A program made the translations under genes and the position numbers. From Thiohalocapsa halophila (GTDB lineage: Bacteria > Pseudomonadota > Gammaproteobacteria > Chromatiales > Chromatiaceae): DNA of 64,000 bases. Of the stretch, positions 1 through 9,564 are shown one piece after another (within the stretch, counting starts at the first letter, position 1; the number at the start of each line of letters is the position of its first letter). Below the pieces are notes generated by a model. The model did not search any database. It was not told the DNA's origin and saw only the letters and a list, made by a program, of their open reading frames with translations. The stretch is taken from assembly GCF_016583825.1 (NCBI RefSeq), contig NZ_NRRV01000003.1, positions 1 through 64,000 of the forward strand. The letters run 5' to 3'.

Positions 1-575
1 GCCTGGCGGCGGGCCTCCTGCTCGGCGCGGCGGCGGGCTTCTTCCGCCGCGCGACGGGCGGCCTCTTCGGCCACCTTGCGGCGCACCTCATCCTCGGCGC
101 GGCGGCGGGCTTCTGCTTCGGCCTCGCGTTGGCGCTCTAGCTCGGCCTGGCGTTGGCGCTCCATCTCAGCTTGCTGCTGGCGCTCCAGCTCGGCTTGCTG
201 CTGGCGCTCTAGCTCGGCTTGCCGTTCCAACTCGGCCTGGCGCTGACGCGCCCGCTCCGCCGCCTGCGCCATGGCCGCCTCTCGGTTGGCGTCAGCGGTG
301 CGCTCGCTCTGCGGCGGCTCAGGTGTCGGCGGCGGTGGGGGCTCGGACTCGGTTGCCGTCGGCTGCGGGCCTGCGGCAGTAGCGCGCAGCTCCTCGATGC
401 GGCGCTCGATGTCCGGTGTCACCGTCATCTGCGCCTGCACCATGTTCTCGAAGGCGCCCAGCTCCTGACTGCGCACCAGCCAGTCGATGCCGAAGAACAT
501 CACGGCGGCGAGCGTCAGATGCAGGAGCAGCGACCACAGGAAGGCCTTCGGGTACTGAGTCCAGATCTGCCACAT
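1..575 (-). CDS. tolA: TolA, Tol-Pal envelope protein (C-terminus beyond window)
   Basis: TolA links the inner-membrane TolQR motor to Pal and TolB across the periplasm and supports outer-membrane constriction at division. The ATG at 575 opens a frame without a stop to the window edge. Residues about 11-28 form one membrane segment (FLWSLLLHLTLAAVMFF), followed by a Pro-rich stretch near residues 75-85 and then a long Ala/Glu/Arg/Gln-rich helical region with tandem units such as AELERQQQ, as in TolA domain II. The C-terminal domain III is not in the window. It lies 9 bases after the tolR stop. Family and context agree, so the identity is secure despite truncation by the window. Confidence 0.93.
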   Translation of the reverse strand, partial: MWQIWTQYPKAFLWSLLLHLTLAAVMFFGIDWLVRSQELGAFENMVQAQMTVTPDIERRIEELRATAAGPQPTATESEPPPPPTPEPPQSERTADANREAAMAQAAERARQRQAELERQAELERQQQAELERQQQAEMERQRQAELERQREAEAEARRRAEDEVRRKVAEEAARRAAEEARRRAEQEARRQ

Positions 576-584
576 GGCTCCCGG

Positions 585-1036
<452 letters not shown>

Positions 1037-1040
<4 letters not shown>

Positions 1041-1741
1041 GCCGCCTGACCCGTGGTGGCCGAGGCGCCGCGGCCCTGGCGCTGCAGCAGCGTCGAAAAC
1101 TCCTCCATGAACTCTTCATAGCGGTTGTTCAGCCGCTCCACCTGATTGGAGTAGCGGTTGTAGGCAACCACCGCCGGGATGGCCGCGAACAGACCGATGG
1201 CGGTTGCCACCAGGGCCTCGGAGATACCGGGCGCCACCAATGCCAGCGTCGCCTGCTGAACGTTACCCAGCGCATGGAAGGCGTGCATGATGCCCCAGAC
1301 GGTGCCGAACAAACCGACGTAGGGGCTCACGGAGCCGACCGTCGCGAGAAAAGGCAGGTTGTTCTCCAATCGGTCCATCTCCCGGCTCAGGGCCACGCGC
1401 ATGGAGCGCTCGGCGCCCATGATCACGGCCATGGTGTCGTCGGGGTCGTTCTTACGCAGCCGGGCGTATTCGCGAAAACCATTACGGAAGATGGCGGCGA
1501 GGCCGGTGAGCCCCTTGCCCTCTCCCTGGCCCAGCTCGCGGTACAAGGCGCTCAGGTCACCGCCGGACCAAAAGCGGCCCTCAAAGTCGTCGGCGGCATT
1601 GCGCGCCCGCTGCAGCACCCGGGAGCGCTCGAAAATGGCGGCCCAGGACAGCACGGAGGCGAGCACCAGCACCACCAGCACCAGCTGCACCATCAAGCTG
1701 GCTTGCAGCACCAGGTCCAGCAGTGACAGCTCAGCGCCCAT
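1037..1741 (-). CDS. tolQ: TolQ, Tol-Pal motor subunit
   Basis: TolQ (234 aa) is the three-transmembrane MotA/TolQ/ExbB-family subunit that forms the proton channel with TolR. Membrane segments are visible near residues 12-35, about 135-160 and about 170-195; the last two carry the family signatures (SPYVGLFGTVWGIM and ALVATAIGLFAAIPAVVAYN). It overlaps ybgC by 11 bases upstream and tolR by 4 bases downstream, which fits one ybgC-tolQ-tolR-tolA operon. Confidence 0.96.
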
Positions 1742-2177
1742 GGGCAGTACTCTCCGACAGAATGGCGGTCATGATGTCCTCGGGGATGCGCGCCGGGCGC
1801 AGCCGCTCGGCGTCCAGGCAGGCGATGTTGACGGCGGCCCGGCAGCAGGGGTGATTGTCATCCTCGCGCAGCACGGCTTGAGCGAAGTCCAGACTGGCGC
1901 GCCCGCGGCCCGTGACCGCCGTCTCCACCAATAGCCGGTCGTTGAATCGGGCCGGATACAGAAAACCGATATCCATTCGGCGCACGGCGAAGAGCACACC
2001 CGATTCGTCGCGCAGGCGGTCCTGCTCGAAGCCCAGCGCGCGCAGCCATTCGGTGCGTGCTCGCTCCATGAAATGCAGATAGCGGGCGTGGTAGACGACG
2101 CCGCCGGCGTCGGTGTCTTCGTAGTACACCCGCACGCCGAGGCGGCCCTGGGGGAGCAGGCCTGGATCCGGTGCCAT
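1731..2177 (-). CDS. ybgC: YbgC, acyl-CoA thioesterase of the Tol-Pal operon
   Basis: This 148-aa hot-dog-fold protein matches the YbgC/4-hydroxybenzoyl-CoA thioesterase family, which hydrolyses acyl-CoA thioesters. The active-site motif VYYEDTDAGGVVYHARYL is near residues 16-33 and includes the catalytic Asp of the EDTDAGG signature. The frame is open further upstream to 2399, but I chose ATG 2177 because the homologous region begins about ten residues later and the family is about 135 aa. It is the first gene of the Tol operon and is divergent from the gene at 2407. Confidence 0.93.
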   Translation of the reverse strand: MAPDPGLLPQGRLGVRVYYEDTDAGGVVYHARYLHFMERARTEWLRALGFEQDRLRDESGVLFAVRRMDIGFLYPARFNDRLLVETAVTGRGRASLDFAQAVLREDDNHPCCRAAVNIACLDAERLRPARIPEDIMTAILSESTAHGR

Positions 2178-2406
2178 GGGCTGGAAATCACCGCGATAAA
2201 CCTCCGTATGATAACGCAATGCTCCGTTAGCGCCAGCACCGCACAGCCGCACCAGGCAAGACAGGGGGCGGACGGTCGGGCAATCTCGGACAGCTTGCAA
2301 TGCGCAGCCTGCGGTGCTGAGATTCGCGCGCCGTGGCTGCGCCAGCCCGATGGCGGGTGGCAGACCGGCAGTCGCAACCAGCATCGCCGCGCTTTTCACC
2401 TACGCC

Positions 2407-3417
2407 ATGCAGCATGCCAACCGGCTCACCCGCGCCGCACGCCGCCACCACCGGCTGCTCTGCACGCTGGTGCTGCTGCTGGCGGCGACCGATCTCGCCG
2501 CCGCCGCTCCACCGGACCCCCTGACCCTGGCCCATGCGCTGGACTTTGCGGACGGCCATCCGCGGGTGGAGGCTGCGGACGCTTCCTGGCTGCCGCCGCG
2601 CCCGCAGCCCCTGCACCTGGCCTGTCACACCTTGGCCTTCGCCAATGCACGGCCTGCGGATGCCGAGCGGGACACGGCCTGGGGGCGGCTGCTGCCGCCG
2701 GCAGCGGCGCAGCGGCTGGAGATCATGCAGCGCTTCTTCGACGTGCTGCTGGCGGATCTCAGCTACATGCGCGACAACGAGGCCATGGCCGTCGCCTATA
2801 TCCAGTTCGACCGCGCCGAGAATCGCCGGGATCTCGGCCAGTACTCACCGCTGTCGGTGGCGGAGCTGGAGGCCGCCTATCAGGTGATCCGCCGCCGCCG
2901 CGCGGCCAGCGATGCCGCCCGCCGCGTGACCCGCTCGCTGCTGGCACAAGCCCTGGGCACACCCGAAGACCTGCCGAAGAACCTGGTGGACGCGCCGCCG
3001 GCGACAGACGCGCCGCTGCCAGAGCTCACCACCGTGGTGGAAACGGCTCTCGCCGACAACCCCCGCGTCCGCGCGCTGCGCGACGGCGCCGACACCGCGC
3101 AGGCCACCCTGGTGACCATGGCCGTGCGCCAGCAGGCGCTGGAGCTGCTGGAGCGCCTGGAGCTTCTGGCCGTGGCCGCCGAGCAGACCCGGATCGAGGC
3201 CGACTGGCGCGACCTCAAGCTGGACCAAAGCCGCACCATGTACGAGATGGAAGTAACCGCCGACCTCGGCTTTTCCATGAGCCGACAGACCAAGGCCCGC
3301 CGCGAGCGCATGGCCGTGGAGCTCTGCCGCACCCTGACCCGCGCGCAGCTGGACGCCCTGCAGGGCAAGCCGGTCGGCGTTGTGGACGCCGCCGGCACGC
3401 CGGAGAACGGCCAGTGA
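2407..3417 (+). CDS. Short TolC-like outer-membrane efflux (OEP) protein
   Basis: This 336-aa protein starts with a cleavable-looking signal (HHRLLCTLVLLLAATDLAAA), then long amphipathic helices rich in Ala, Arg, Glu and Leu. The segment QYSPLSVAELEAAYQVIRRR and the repeat LTLAHALDFADGHPRV / LTTVVETALADNPRVRALRD resemble the two pseudo-repeats of TolC-family proteins. It is about 100 residues shorter than typical TolC, and I do not see clear beta-strand segments for the outer-membrane barrel. It overlaps the HlyD-like gene by three bases, so the two probably act together. The start is placed at the ATG just before the signal peptide. The family assignment is by eye and moderate. Confidence 0.65.
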   Translation: MQHANRLTRAARRHHRLLCTLVLLLAATDLAAAAPPDPLTLAHALDFADGHPRVEAADASWLPPRPQPLHLACHTLAFANARPADAERDTAWGRLLPPAAAQRLEIMQRFFDVLLADLSYMRDNEAMAVAYIQFDRAENRRDLGQYSPLSVAELEAAYQVIRRRRAASDAARRVTRSLLAQALGTPEDLPKNLVDAPPATDAPLPELTTVVETALADNPRVRALRDGADTAQATLVTMAVRQQALELLERLELLAVAAEQTRIEADWRDLKLDQSRTMYEMEVTADLGFSMSRQTKARRERMAVELCRTLTRAQLDALQGKPVGVVDAAGTPENGQ

Positions 3418-4205
3418 CAAGCGCGCGCAACAGCCTGCGCGCCGCCGCCCTTCGTACCCTGCTGGCGCTACTGCTCTCGGCGAGCGCGGCCGCGGCGCAG
3501 GAGCTGAGCGCCCGGCTCGAATGGGTCGACCGCGTCGAGATGCGGGCGGTGGCCAACGGCGTGGTGGACAAGGTCTTGGTGACCATGGGCGAGCACGTCG
3601 AGGCCGGCGACCTACTGTTGCGCATGGACCAGCGCGAGGCCAGGGCGAGCCTCCTGGAGACCCAGGCGCAACTCGCGCGGGGCGTCGTGGCACTGGACGA
3701 CGCCCGCCGCGAGCTCGACCGCGCGCAGGAGCTCTTCGATCGCGGGCTCATTGCCACAGAGGAGCTCAAGGACGCCGAGCTCGGCCACGCCGCCGCGCTG
3801 GCGGAGCACGAGTCCGAGCGGGCCGCCGTCGCCGCCGCCGAGGTGATGCTCGAGCGCACCGAGCTGCGCGCTCCCTTCACGGGCATCGTCGTCGAGCGCA
3901 ACGCCTACGACGGCGCCGTCATCTACACCAGCCTGCAGCAGGCACCGCTGGTGGCCGTCGCCCCCACCGACCGCATGCTCGCCCGGGCGCTGGTGACCTC
4001 CGAGGTGCTGCGGCGCTATCGCCCGGGGCAAGAAGCCGCCGTCATCATTCGCGGTGAGCGCCGGCCGGCTGCGGTCTACAGCCTCGGCGTCGAAGCAGTG
4101 CGCATCGACCCGGCCGGCGCCGTCTACGAGTTGGATGTCGTCTTCGATGCCCGCCCGGACGAGATCCTGCGACCGTCGGAATTCGTCAAAGTCGTCCTGC
4201 CCTAG
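3414..4205 (+). CDS. HlyD-like periplasmic adaptor protein
   Basis: The 263-aa product has an N-terminal hydrophobic signal (RTLLALLLSASAAAAQ), a lipoyl half-motif (ANGVVDKVLVTMGEHVEAGD), a coiled-coil hairpin at about residues 70-140 and the second lipoyl half (LRAPFTGIVVERN), followed by a beta-barrel region. This is the layout of membrane fusion proteins that join a transporter to an outer-membrane channel. The GTG start overlaps the TGA of the preceding TolC-like gene. No inner-membrane transporter gene is adjacent, so the substrate cannot be inferred. Confidence 0.82.
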   Translation: MTSARNSLRAAALRTLLALLLSASAAAAQELSARLEWVDRVEMRAVANGVVDKVLVTMGEHVEAGDLLLRMDQREARASLLETQAQLARGVVALDDARRELDRAQELFDRGLIATEELKDAELGHAAALAEHESERAAVAAAEVMLERTELRAPFTGIVVERNAYDGAVIYTSLQQAPLVAVAPTDRMLARALVTSEVLRRYRPGQEAAVIIRGERRPAAVYSLGVEAVRIDPAGAVYELDVVFDARPDEILRPSEFVKVVLP

Positions 4206-4580
4206 CCTCTGGCGCTTCCACGCCCGACCGAGCCATCGCGGACGCCGCCTCCCGTCTGCGCTGCCCTGCTCCTTGTCGTTGCCGGTGTCGGGCTTCGCCG
4301 GCGCTCAACCCCTCTACGCACCGCAGCGGGGCACGATCAATGACAGGCGGCGTCACACAGCCGACGAGCGGACCAATAATTCAAGCGCCCGTTTGAAAAA
4401 CTTGGAACAAATACCCGACAGCAGAGTCTGAATATTCAGGCGCTGATCGGCGCAGGTCCGTCGGGCTTTCCCCCTCCCGGCGGACCTTTTCCCGAGCAAT
4501 CGGGAAACGTTACCCCGGTGGCCTCCCCCGAGCACCGGGGTTTCTTTTGTCTGGGCTCTATGGTTGCGCAAGCGCGGGCC
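4206..4580. other. Convergent intergenic region with three hairpins; possible small RNA
   Basis: No protein is supported here. About 4366-4440 is AT-richer than its surroundings. It is followed on the plus strand by three consecutive hairpins: an 11-bp stem with one G-U pair (4455-4465 with 4476-4486, then TTTT), an 8-bp stem with a GCAA tetraloop (4488-4495 with 4500-4507) and a terminator (4512-4548). The order reads as the 3' end of the hlyD-like transcript or as a separate small RNA of about 100-150 nt. I see no convincing promoter hexamer pair. Confidence 0.4.
4512..4548 (+). terminator. Rho-independent terminator after the hlyD-like gene
   Basis: A perfect 9-bp stem (ACCCCGGTG with CACCGGGGT, 12-nt loop) is followed by TTTCTTTT. 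It ends plus-strand transcription before the convergent pilJ gene. Confidence 0.8.
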
Positions 4581-6677
4581 TTAACCGTCATCGCCCGCCG
4601 GCGGCAGCTTGAAGCCGGCCACGGAGTGGCGCAGCTCCAGCGCCAGGGCGGCCAGGGCCTCCACGGCCTCGGCGGTGGCGCGGCTGCCGCGGGTGCTCTC
4701 CTGGGTGATGGCCTGGATGGACTTGACGGTTTCGTTGACCCGGACGGCCTCGCGGGACTCGTGCCCGGCGGAGTCGGCGATGCGCCGCGTCAGCTCGGCG
4801 ATGTAGCTGGAGACGTTCTCGATCTCCCGCAGCGCGCTGCCGGCGTTCTCGGCGACCCCGGCGCCGCTGTCCACGCCGCTCATGCTCGCTTCCATGGAGC
4901 GCACCGCCTCGTTGGTATCGCGGCGGATGGTGCGCACGATGGCATCGATCTGCTTGGTGGCGTTGCCGGAGCGCTCGGCCAGGCGCTGCACCTCGTCCGC
5001 CACGACGGCGAAGCCGCGGCCCGCCTCGCCGGCCATGGCCGCCTGCATGGCGGCGTTCAGCGCCAGGATGTTGGTTTGATCGGCGATGTCGTCGATGAGC
5101 TCCACCATCTCGCCGATCTCTTGGGAGCTGTCGCCGAGGCGGCGGATGCGCTTGGACGTCTCCTGGATCCGGCCGCGGATCTCGCTCATGCCGGTGATGG
5201 TGTCGCGTACCGCCTGCGCGCCGCGGCCGGCGACGTCGACGGAGCGGTTGGCGACGGCGGCGGATTCGGCGGCGTCGCGGGCGATGGTGTCGATGGCGCC
5301 GGTCATGGAGCTGATGGCCTCGCTGGCCTGCGCGATCTGCCACGCCTGGGCGTCGCTGCCCTCGGCGAGCTGCTTGGCGACGCCGCGGGTGTGCTGCGCG
5401 GAATCGTCCAGCCGCGCCGAGGTGTGCTTGATGGTGGTCACCAACCCGCGCAGCGCCCTGACACCGTAATTGACCGTCTCCGCCACGGCGCCCGTGGCGT
5501 CCGCGGTGACCTTGGCCTCCACGGTGAGATCGCCGTCGGCGAGGCCGCTCATCTCGTCCAGCAGCGCGTCGATGGCGCGGCGGTTGGCGATGTTCTGTGC
5601 CTGCAAAGCGTGCACACGCCGGCGCGCTCGCAGCAGCTGCTGGAGGACTAGGAGCCCAAGCAAGACCAATGCCACGGCCGCGAAGGCCAGTGCCGATTCG
5701 ATTCCGGCATCGAGGCCCGTCACAGTCACCGGACCCGGCTCGCCGTGCAGACCGGCGATGAGCTGGTCCAGCGACGCGCGCAGCGCCTGCGCGTCCTTCG
5801 CGGCGGCGTCGGCGGCGGCCAATGCCGGGCGCACCTGCGGCACCGACGCCACCATGCGCTCGGTATCGACGCGCAGGGAGCGATACAGCTGCCACGCCGT
5901 ATTTACCGCTTCGCGTCGCTGATCAGCCTCCGGGGCATCCGCGGCCGGCTGCGCCCGGCGCAGGGCATCCAGGGCCACCTCCATCTCGTGGGCCGCCGCG
6001 GCGGCCTGCTCCAAAGCAGCCGCGGCGCCGTCGCCGCCGCGCTGGAGCGCCGACAGCGCAGCGTGCATGCGCTGCAGCCGCGCCATCTGCAAGCCGGCAT
6101 CCAGCACCTGCTGCGCGGGCGCACCGGCGGCGACGAGGGAGTCCGCGACGCTCCGCAGGGCGCTGCCGAGCTCGCGGATACGGGCGCGCAGGGCGCCGGC
6201 GCGCTCGTAGAAGCCGAGCACCGCCGCGCGCGCGTCGAGCATGCGCTCGGCGTCGGCACTGAGCCTGATCCGGGCCGCGTCGGCAGACTCCGCTAGGGCC
6301 CGGATTTGCGCCCCAGGAGGGCCGGGGAGTGCTTTAACCCTCGACGTCAAGGTCTCGTGGTGCAGCGCCTGCAGCGCGGCGCGGTGCTCGCGCAGGCGCC
6401 GGAAGCCGGGCGCCTCGCCGCGCGCGGCAACGGCGGCGGCGTCGGCGACTTGCCCGGCGACGCGGCGCTCCTGACCGAGCGCGCGCAGGTCGCGCTCTAG
6501 CTGCGGGCCGCCGCGCTCACGCTCCAGCAGCTTGGTGATGGCCAATCCGACGGCCACCAGCATGCCAAGGACGAGCAGAACGGTGATAAGGTGCTGCGGC
6601 CAGCTCGCTGCCGCAACCGCGTCGCCCGCCAGCGGGTCGCCGCCGGTCGGCGGCGAGCGAGTGCCCCGATCACGCAT
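4581..6677 (-). CDS. pilJ: PilJ-type methyl-accepting chemotaxis protein
   Basis: This 698-aa transducer has membrane segments at about residues 28-49 and 326-347 flanking a mostly helical periplasmic domain, then a HAMP-like region and a methyl-accepting signalling domain. The hairpin tip ([20 protein letters not shown], then [18 protein letters not shown]) and the following [19 protein letters not shown] match PilJ of twitching-motility chemosensory systems better than flagellar MCPs. ATG 6677 overlaps the end of pilI by 8 bases; upstream extension would lie inside pilI. No CheA (ChpA) or CheY-like (PilG/PilH) gene is adjacent, unlike Pseudomonas. Confidence 0.88.
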   Translation of the reverse strand: MRDRGTRSPPTGGDPLAGDAVAAASWPQHLITVLLVLGMLVAVGLAITKLLERERGGPQLERDLRALGQERRVAGQVADAAAVAARGEAPGFRRLREHRAALQALHHETLTSRVKALPGPPGAQIRALAESADAARIRLSADAERMLDARAAVLGFYERAGALRARIRELGSALRSVADSLVAAGAPAQQVLDAGLQMARLQRMHAALSALQRGGDGAAAALEQAAAAAHEMEVALDALRRAQPAADAPEADQRREAVNTAWQLYRSLRVDTERMVASVPQVRPALAAADAAAKDAQALRASLDQLIAGLHGEPGPVTVTGLDAGIESALAFAAVALVLLGLLVLQQLLRARRRVHALQAQNIANRRAIDALLDEMSGLADGDLTVEAKVTADATGAVAETVNYGVRALRGLVTTIKHTSARLDDSAQHTRGVAKQLAEGSDAQAWQIAQASEAISSMTGAIDTIARDAAESAAVANRSVDVAGRGAQAVRDTITGMSEIRGRIQETSKRIRRLGDSSQEIGEMVELIDDIADQTNILALNAAMQAAMAGEAGRGFAVVADEVQRLAERSGNATKQIDAIVRTIRRDTNEAVRSMEASMSGVDSGAGVAENAGSALREIENVSSYIAELTRRIADSAGHESREAVRVNETVKSIQAITQESTRGSRATAEAVEALAALALELRHSVAGFKLPPAGDDG

Positions 6678-7278
6678 CGCGGCGGTCACGCCCGGCGGCC
6701 CACCCTTGCGGCGCGCCAGCGGACCCGGTGAGCGCGCCTGCCGCGAATGCCGGCAGCGATTCCACGGCCGCCGGATCGACGAGTGCCAGGGTGCCGTCCT
6801 CGCAGTCGCAGGCACCGATGACCAGTGCCGACAGCGCCGGCGCGTACCGGGGCGCCGCCGCCGACGCCGGCAGTGTTCGCCGCAGCCCGAGGACGGCGTC
6901 CACCACCGCACCGAAGGTGGCGCTTGCGCCCGGCACGATCAGCGCGATGCCGCGGCGCTGAACGCCCGCGTAGTAGGCCAACAGGAGGCCGCGCAGATCA
7001 TAGAGCGGCAGGAGCTCGCCGCGATGACTGGCGACCCCGAGCACCCAGCGCGCGGTGCCCGGCACGGTGGTCACGGCCCGCGGCAAGGGCCAGACACCGA
7101 GCAGACGCTCGACGGGGGTCAGCAGCCGATAGTCGCCGAGCCGGAACAGCAGTCCGTGCTGGCGCTGCGGCGGGGCGTCGGCGGCCCGCAGCGCCGCCGC
7201 GCGCTCGCCGCCGCGCTGCTCGAGCTCGCGCAGGTGTGCACTCAGGCGGTCCGCCGCCGCGACGCTGTTCTGGCTCAT
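6670..7278 (-). CDS. pilI: PilI-like CheW-domain adaptor
   Basis: The 202-aa product carries a CheW fold, which couples receptors to a CheA-type kinase. Supporting segments are [40 protein letters not shown] (the conserved region around the R-G-x-L-P-x-x-D-L signature), and a C-terminal [14 protein letters not shown] 7278 was chosen because residues upstream of it are Arg-rich and unlike the family. It is the first gene of a two-gene pilI-pilJ unit and is divergent from gshB, the position pilG occupies in Pseudomonas. Confidence 0.8.
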   Translation of the reverse strand: MSQNSVAAADRLSAHLRELEQRGGERAAALRAADAPPQRQHGLLFRLGDYRLLTPVERLLGVWPLPRAVTTVPGTARWVLGVASHRGELLPLYDLRGLLLAYYAGVQRRGIALIVPGASATFGAVVDAVLGLRRTLPASAAAPRYAPALSALVIGACDCEDGTLALVDPAAVESLPAFAAGALTGSAGAPQGWAAGRDRRDA

Positions 7279-7480
7279 GGATCGAGGGGGACTCGGGAAT
7301 ACGCGGTGCGCCCATGGCCGCCAGTGCGCTAACCTCGGGCGCCGGCGCGAGGTCGGGGAAACCCTCACCACCGACGAGGACCTTAGCAAGGGCTGTCACG
7401 AGCCGCAATGCGCTTCCGGCCGCAGCGCGGCGCCGCCGCTGCGGGCTGAGTCGTCCCGACGCTTGGGTTAGACTGGGCGG

Positions 7481-8434
7481 ATGAAACGAGAAGTCGGCGT
7501 CGTCATGGACCCCATCGGCTCCATCAAGATCGCGAAGGACAGCACCTTCGCGATGTTGCTGGCGGCCCAACGCCGGGGCTGGTCCCTGTGGTACATGGAG
7601 CTTGCGGACCTGTGCCTGCTCGACGGCGCGGCCCAGGCGCGTATGCACCCACTGGCGGTCACCGACGACGCGGCCGGCTGGTTCACCCTCGGCGAGCCGG
7701 AGCGCCGACCGCTGCATGCGTTGGACAGCGTGCTCATGCGCAAGGACCCGCCCTTCGACATGGAGTATGTCTACGCCACCTATCTGCTGGAGCTAGCGGA
7801 AGCGGCCGGCTGCCTGGTGGTGAACCAGCCGCGCACGCTGCGCGACGCCAACGAGAAGGTCTTCACGGCTCGCTTTCCGGACTGCGCGCCGCCGCTGACG
7901 GTCACCCGCAGCGCCGCTGTCCTGCGCGAGTTCATCGCCGGGCACCAGGACACCGTGCTGAAACCGCTGGACGCCATGGGCGGGCGCTCTATCTTTCGCG
8001 TGCGCACCGGCGACCCCAATACCGGCGTCATCATCGAGACCCTGACCGACTACGGCCGGCGCTTCTGCATGGCGCAGCGCTACATCCCCGAGATCACCCG
8101 CGGCGATCGGCGCGTGCTCATGGTCGACGGCGAGCCGGTGCCCTATGTGCTGGCGCGGATTCCGTCGGCGGACGATGCGCGCGGTAACCTCGCCGCCGGT
8201 GCCCGGGCCGAGCCCGCACCCATCAACGACCGCGAGCGCGCAATCGCCGGCCGGGTCGGACCCGAGCTGCGCGCCCGCGGCGTGCTCTTCGCGGGCCTCG
8301 ACGTCATCGGCGACTACCTGACGGAAGTGAACATCACCAGTCCCACCTGCATCCGCGAAATCGACCGCGCCTACGGCACAGACATCGCCGGCGATCTGAT
8401 GGCCTGCATCGAGGCACGACTCGGTGCGCGCTGA
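7481..8434 (+). CDS. gshB: Glutathione synthetase
   Basis: GshB (317 aa, as in E. coli) joins gamma-glutamylcysteine and glycine using ATP. The N-terminal VVMDPIGSIKIAKDSTFAML and the ATP-grasp segments (VLKPLDAMGGRSIFRV; FAGLDVIGDYLTEVNITSPT) are family signatures. The gene begins a plus-strand cluster that overlaps apbE and continues to tonB, yqgE, ruvX and the pyr genes. Confidence 0.96.
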   Translation: MKREVGVVMDPIGSIKIAKDSTFAMLLAAQRRGWSLWYMELADLCLLDGAAQARMHPLAVTDDAAGWFTLGEPERRPLHALDSVLMRKDPPFDMEYVYATYLLELAEAAGCLVVNQPRTLRDANEKVFTARFPDCAPPLTVTRSAAVLREFIAGHQDTVLKPLDAMGGRSIFRVRTGDPNTGVIIETLTDYGRRFCMAQRYIPEITRGDRRVLMVDGEPVPYVLARIPSADDARGNLAAGARAEPAPINDRERAIAGRVGPELRARGVLFAGLDVIGDYLTEVNITSPTCIREIDRAYGTDIAGDLMACIEARLGAR

Positions 8435-9557
8435 GCGCCCGCGCACCGGCCCCATGCTCCGCTCGGCCGTACCTCCCGCTGCGCCGGCGCCGCCGGGGCC
8501 ATTGCTCGCCGCAGTGGCGCTGGCCCTGCTGGTGGGCTGCCGGGGCGCCGAGACGCCGGTCTACACCACCCAGTTCGTCGCCTTCGACGCCGCGGTGGAC
8601 TTGAGCATCGTCGGCAAGCTGAAGGAAGACGCCCAGGAGGCTTCTGCCGAAGTCGAGCAGGACTTCCTGTTTCTGGACTATGCCACCGATGCCTGGGACC
8701 CCGGTCCCATGACCCGGGTCAATGAGCTGTTACCCAAGGGCGAGCCCTTCGCCGCACCGCCGTCGCTGCTGCCGCTGGTGCGACAGAGCCAAGCGCTGGC
8801 GCTGAAGACAAGGGACCTGTTCAACCCCGCCATCGGCCATCTGCTGCGCCTTTGGGGCTTCGACGCGCCGGAGCCCGAATGCCGCCCGCCGCCGGCGGCT
8901 GCCGCCATCGAGCGCCTGGTGGCCCAGGCGCCGACCATGGCGGACCTCTATCTCGACGGCATCATGCTGCAGAGCGACAGCGCCGCGGTGCGGCTGGACT
9001 TCGACGGCATCGAAATCGGTTATGCCATGGACCTCGCCATGAGCAACCTCCGCGAGCGCGGTATCCGCCATGCCATGCTCAACCGCAGCGGCGACGTGCG
9101 CACCATGGGCGACCGCGCCGGCCGGCCCTGGCGGGTGCCGGTGCGCCGCGGCAGCGGCGCCGGCGTGCTCGGCATCATCGACGTGGTGGGCGACATGGCC
9201 GTGTTCACCAGCAGTATCCATGCGCGCAACTTCATCTACGACGGCCAGACCTATCACGATGTCATTGACCCGCGCAGCGGCCGGCCCGCCGCAGGCCTGC
9301 AGGCCGTGACGGTCATGCACGAGGGCTCCGCCGCCGTCGCCGACGCTGCGGCCGATGCGCTGATGGTGGCTGGACTCAAGGCCTGGGGCGACATCGCCCA
9401 GCGGCTCGACTTGCGCTATGTACTGCTCATTGACGACGCCGGGACCGTGCACATGACGCCGGCCATGGCCGAGCGCCTCAAGCTCATCGACGAGCGCACC
9501 GACGTCGCCCTCCTACGCCTGGAGACGCCCACGGACACGGGCGACGCCGGCGCCTGA
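8424..9557 (+). CDS. apbE: ApbE-family flavin transferase-like lipoprotein
   Basis: ApbE proteins attach FMN from FAD to Thr residues of Rnf/Nqr and related proteins in the periplasm. The product (377 aa from GTG 8424, 367 from ATG 8454) has a lipoprotein signal ending LALLVGC, the motif YHDVIDPRSGRPA and the C-terminal AVADAAADALMVAG. Several family positions look altered: the usual D-x-G-G/A-I-A-K-G is LDFDGIEIGYAMD, the N-I-G-G-D segment is LNRSGDVR, and the metal-binding Thr four residues after the conserved Asp appears to be Asp. I prefer the GTG start because GAGG lies nine bases before it, overlapping gshB. Activity is uncertain. Confidence 0.78.
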   Translation: MRAERPRTGPMLRSAVPPAAPAPPGPLLAAVALALLVGCRGAETPVYTTQFVAFDAAVDLSIVGKLKEDAQEASAEVEQDFLFLDYATDAWDPGPMTRVNELLPKGEPFAAPPSLLPLVRQSQALALKTRDLFNPAIGHLLRLWGFDAPEPECRPPPAAAAIERLVAQAPTMADLYLDGIMLQSDSAAVRLDFDGIEIGYAMDLAMSNLRERGIRHAMLNRSGDVRTMGDRAGRPWRVPVRRGSGAGVLGIIDVVGDMAVFTSSIHARNFIYDGQTYHDVIDPRSGRPAAGLQAVTVMHEGSAAVADAAADALMVAGLKAWGDIAQRLDLRYVLLIDDAGTVHMTPAMAERLKLIDERTDVALLRLETPTDTGDAGA

Positions 9558-9564
9558 GCCCGCC

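Noticed and set aside
2073..3413. Very long open frame running through the TolC-like gene into the HlyD-like gene
   Set aside because: The first two thirds are Arg/Gly/Ala/Pro-rich shadow of the other frame; the real protein starts at GTG 3414.
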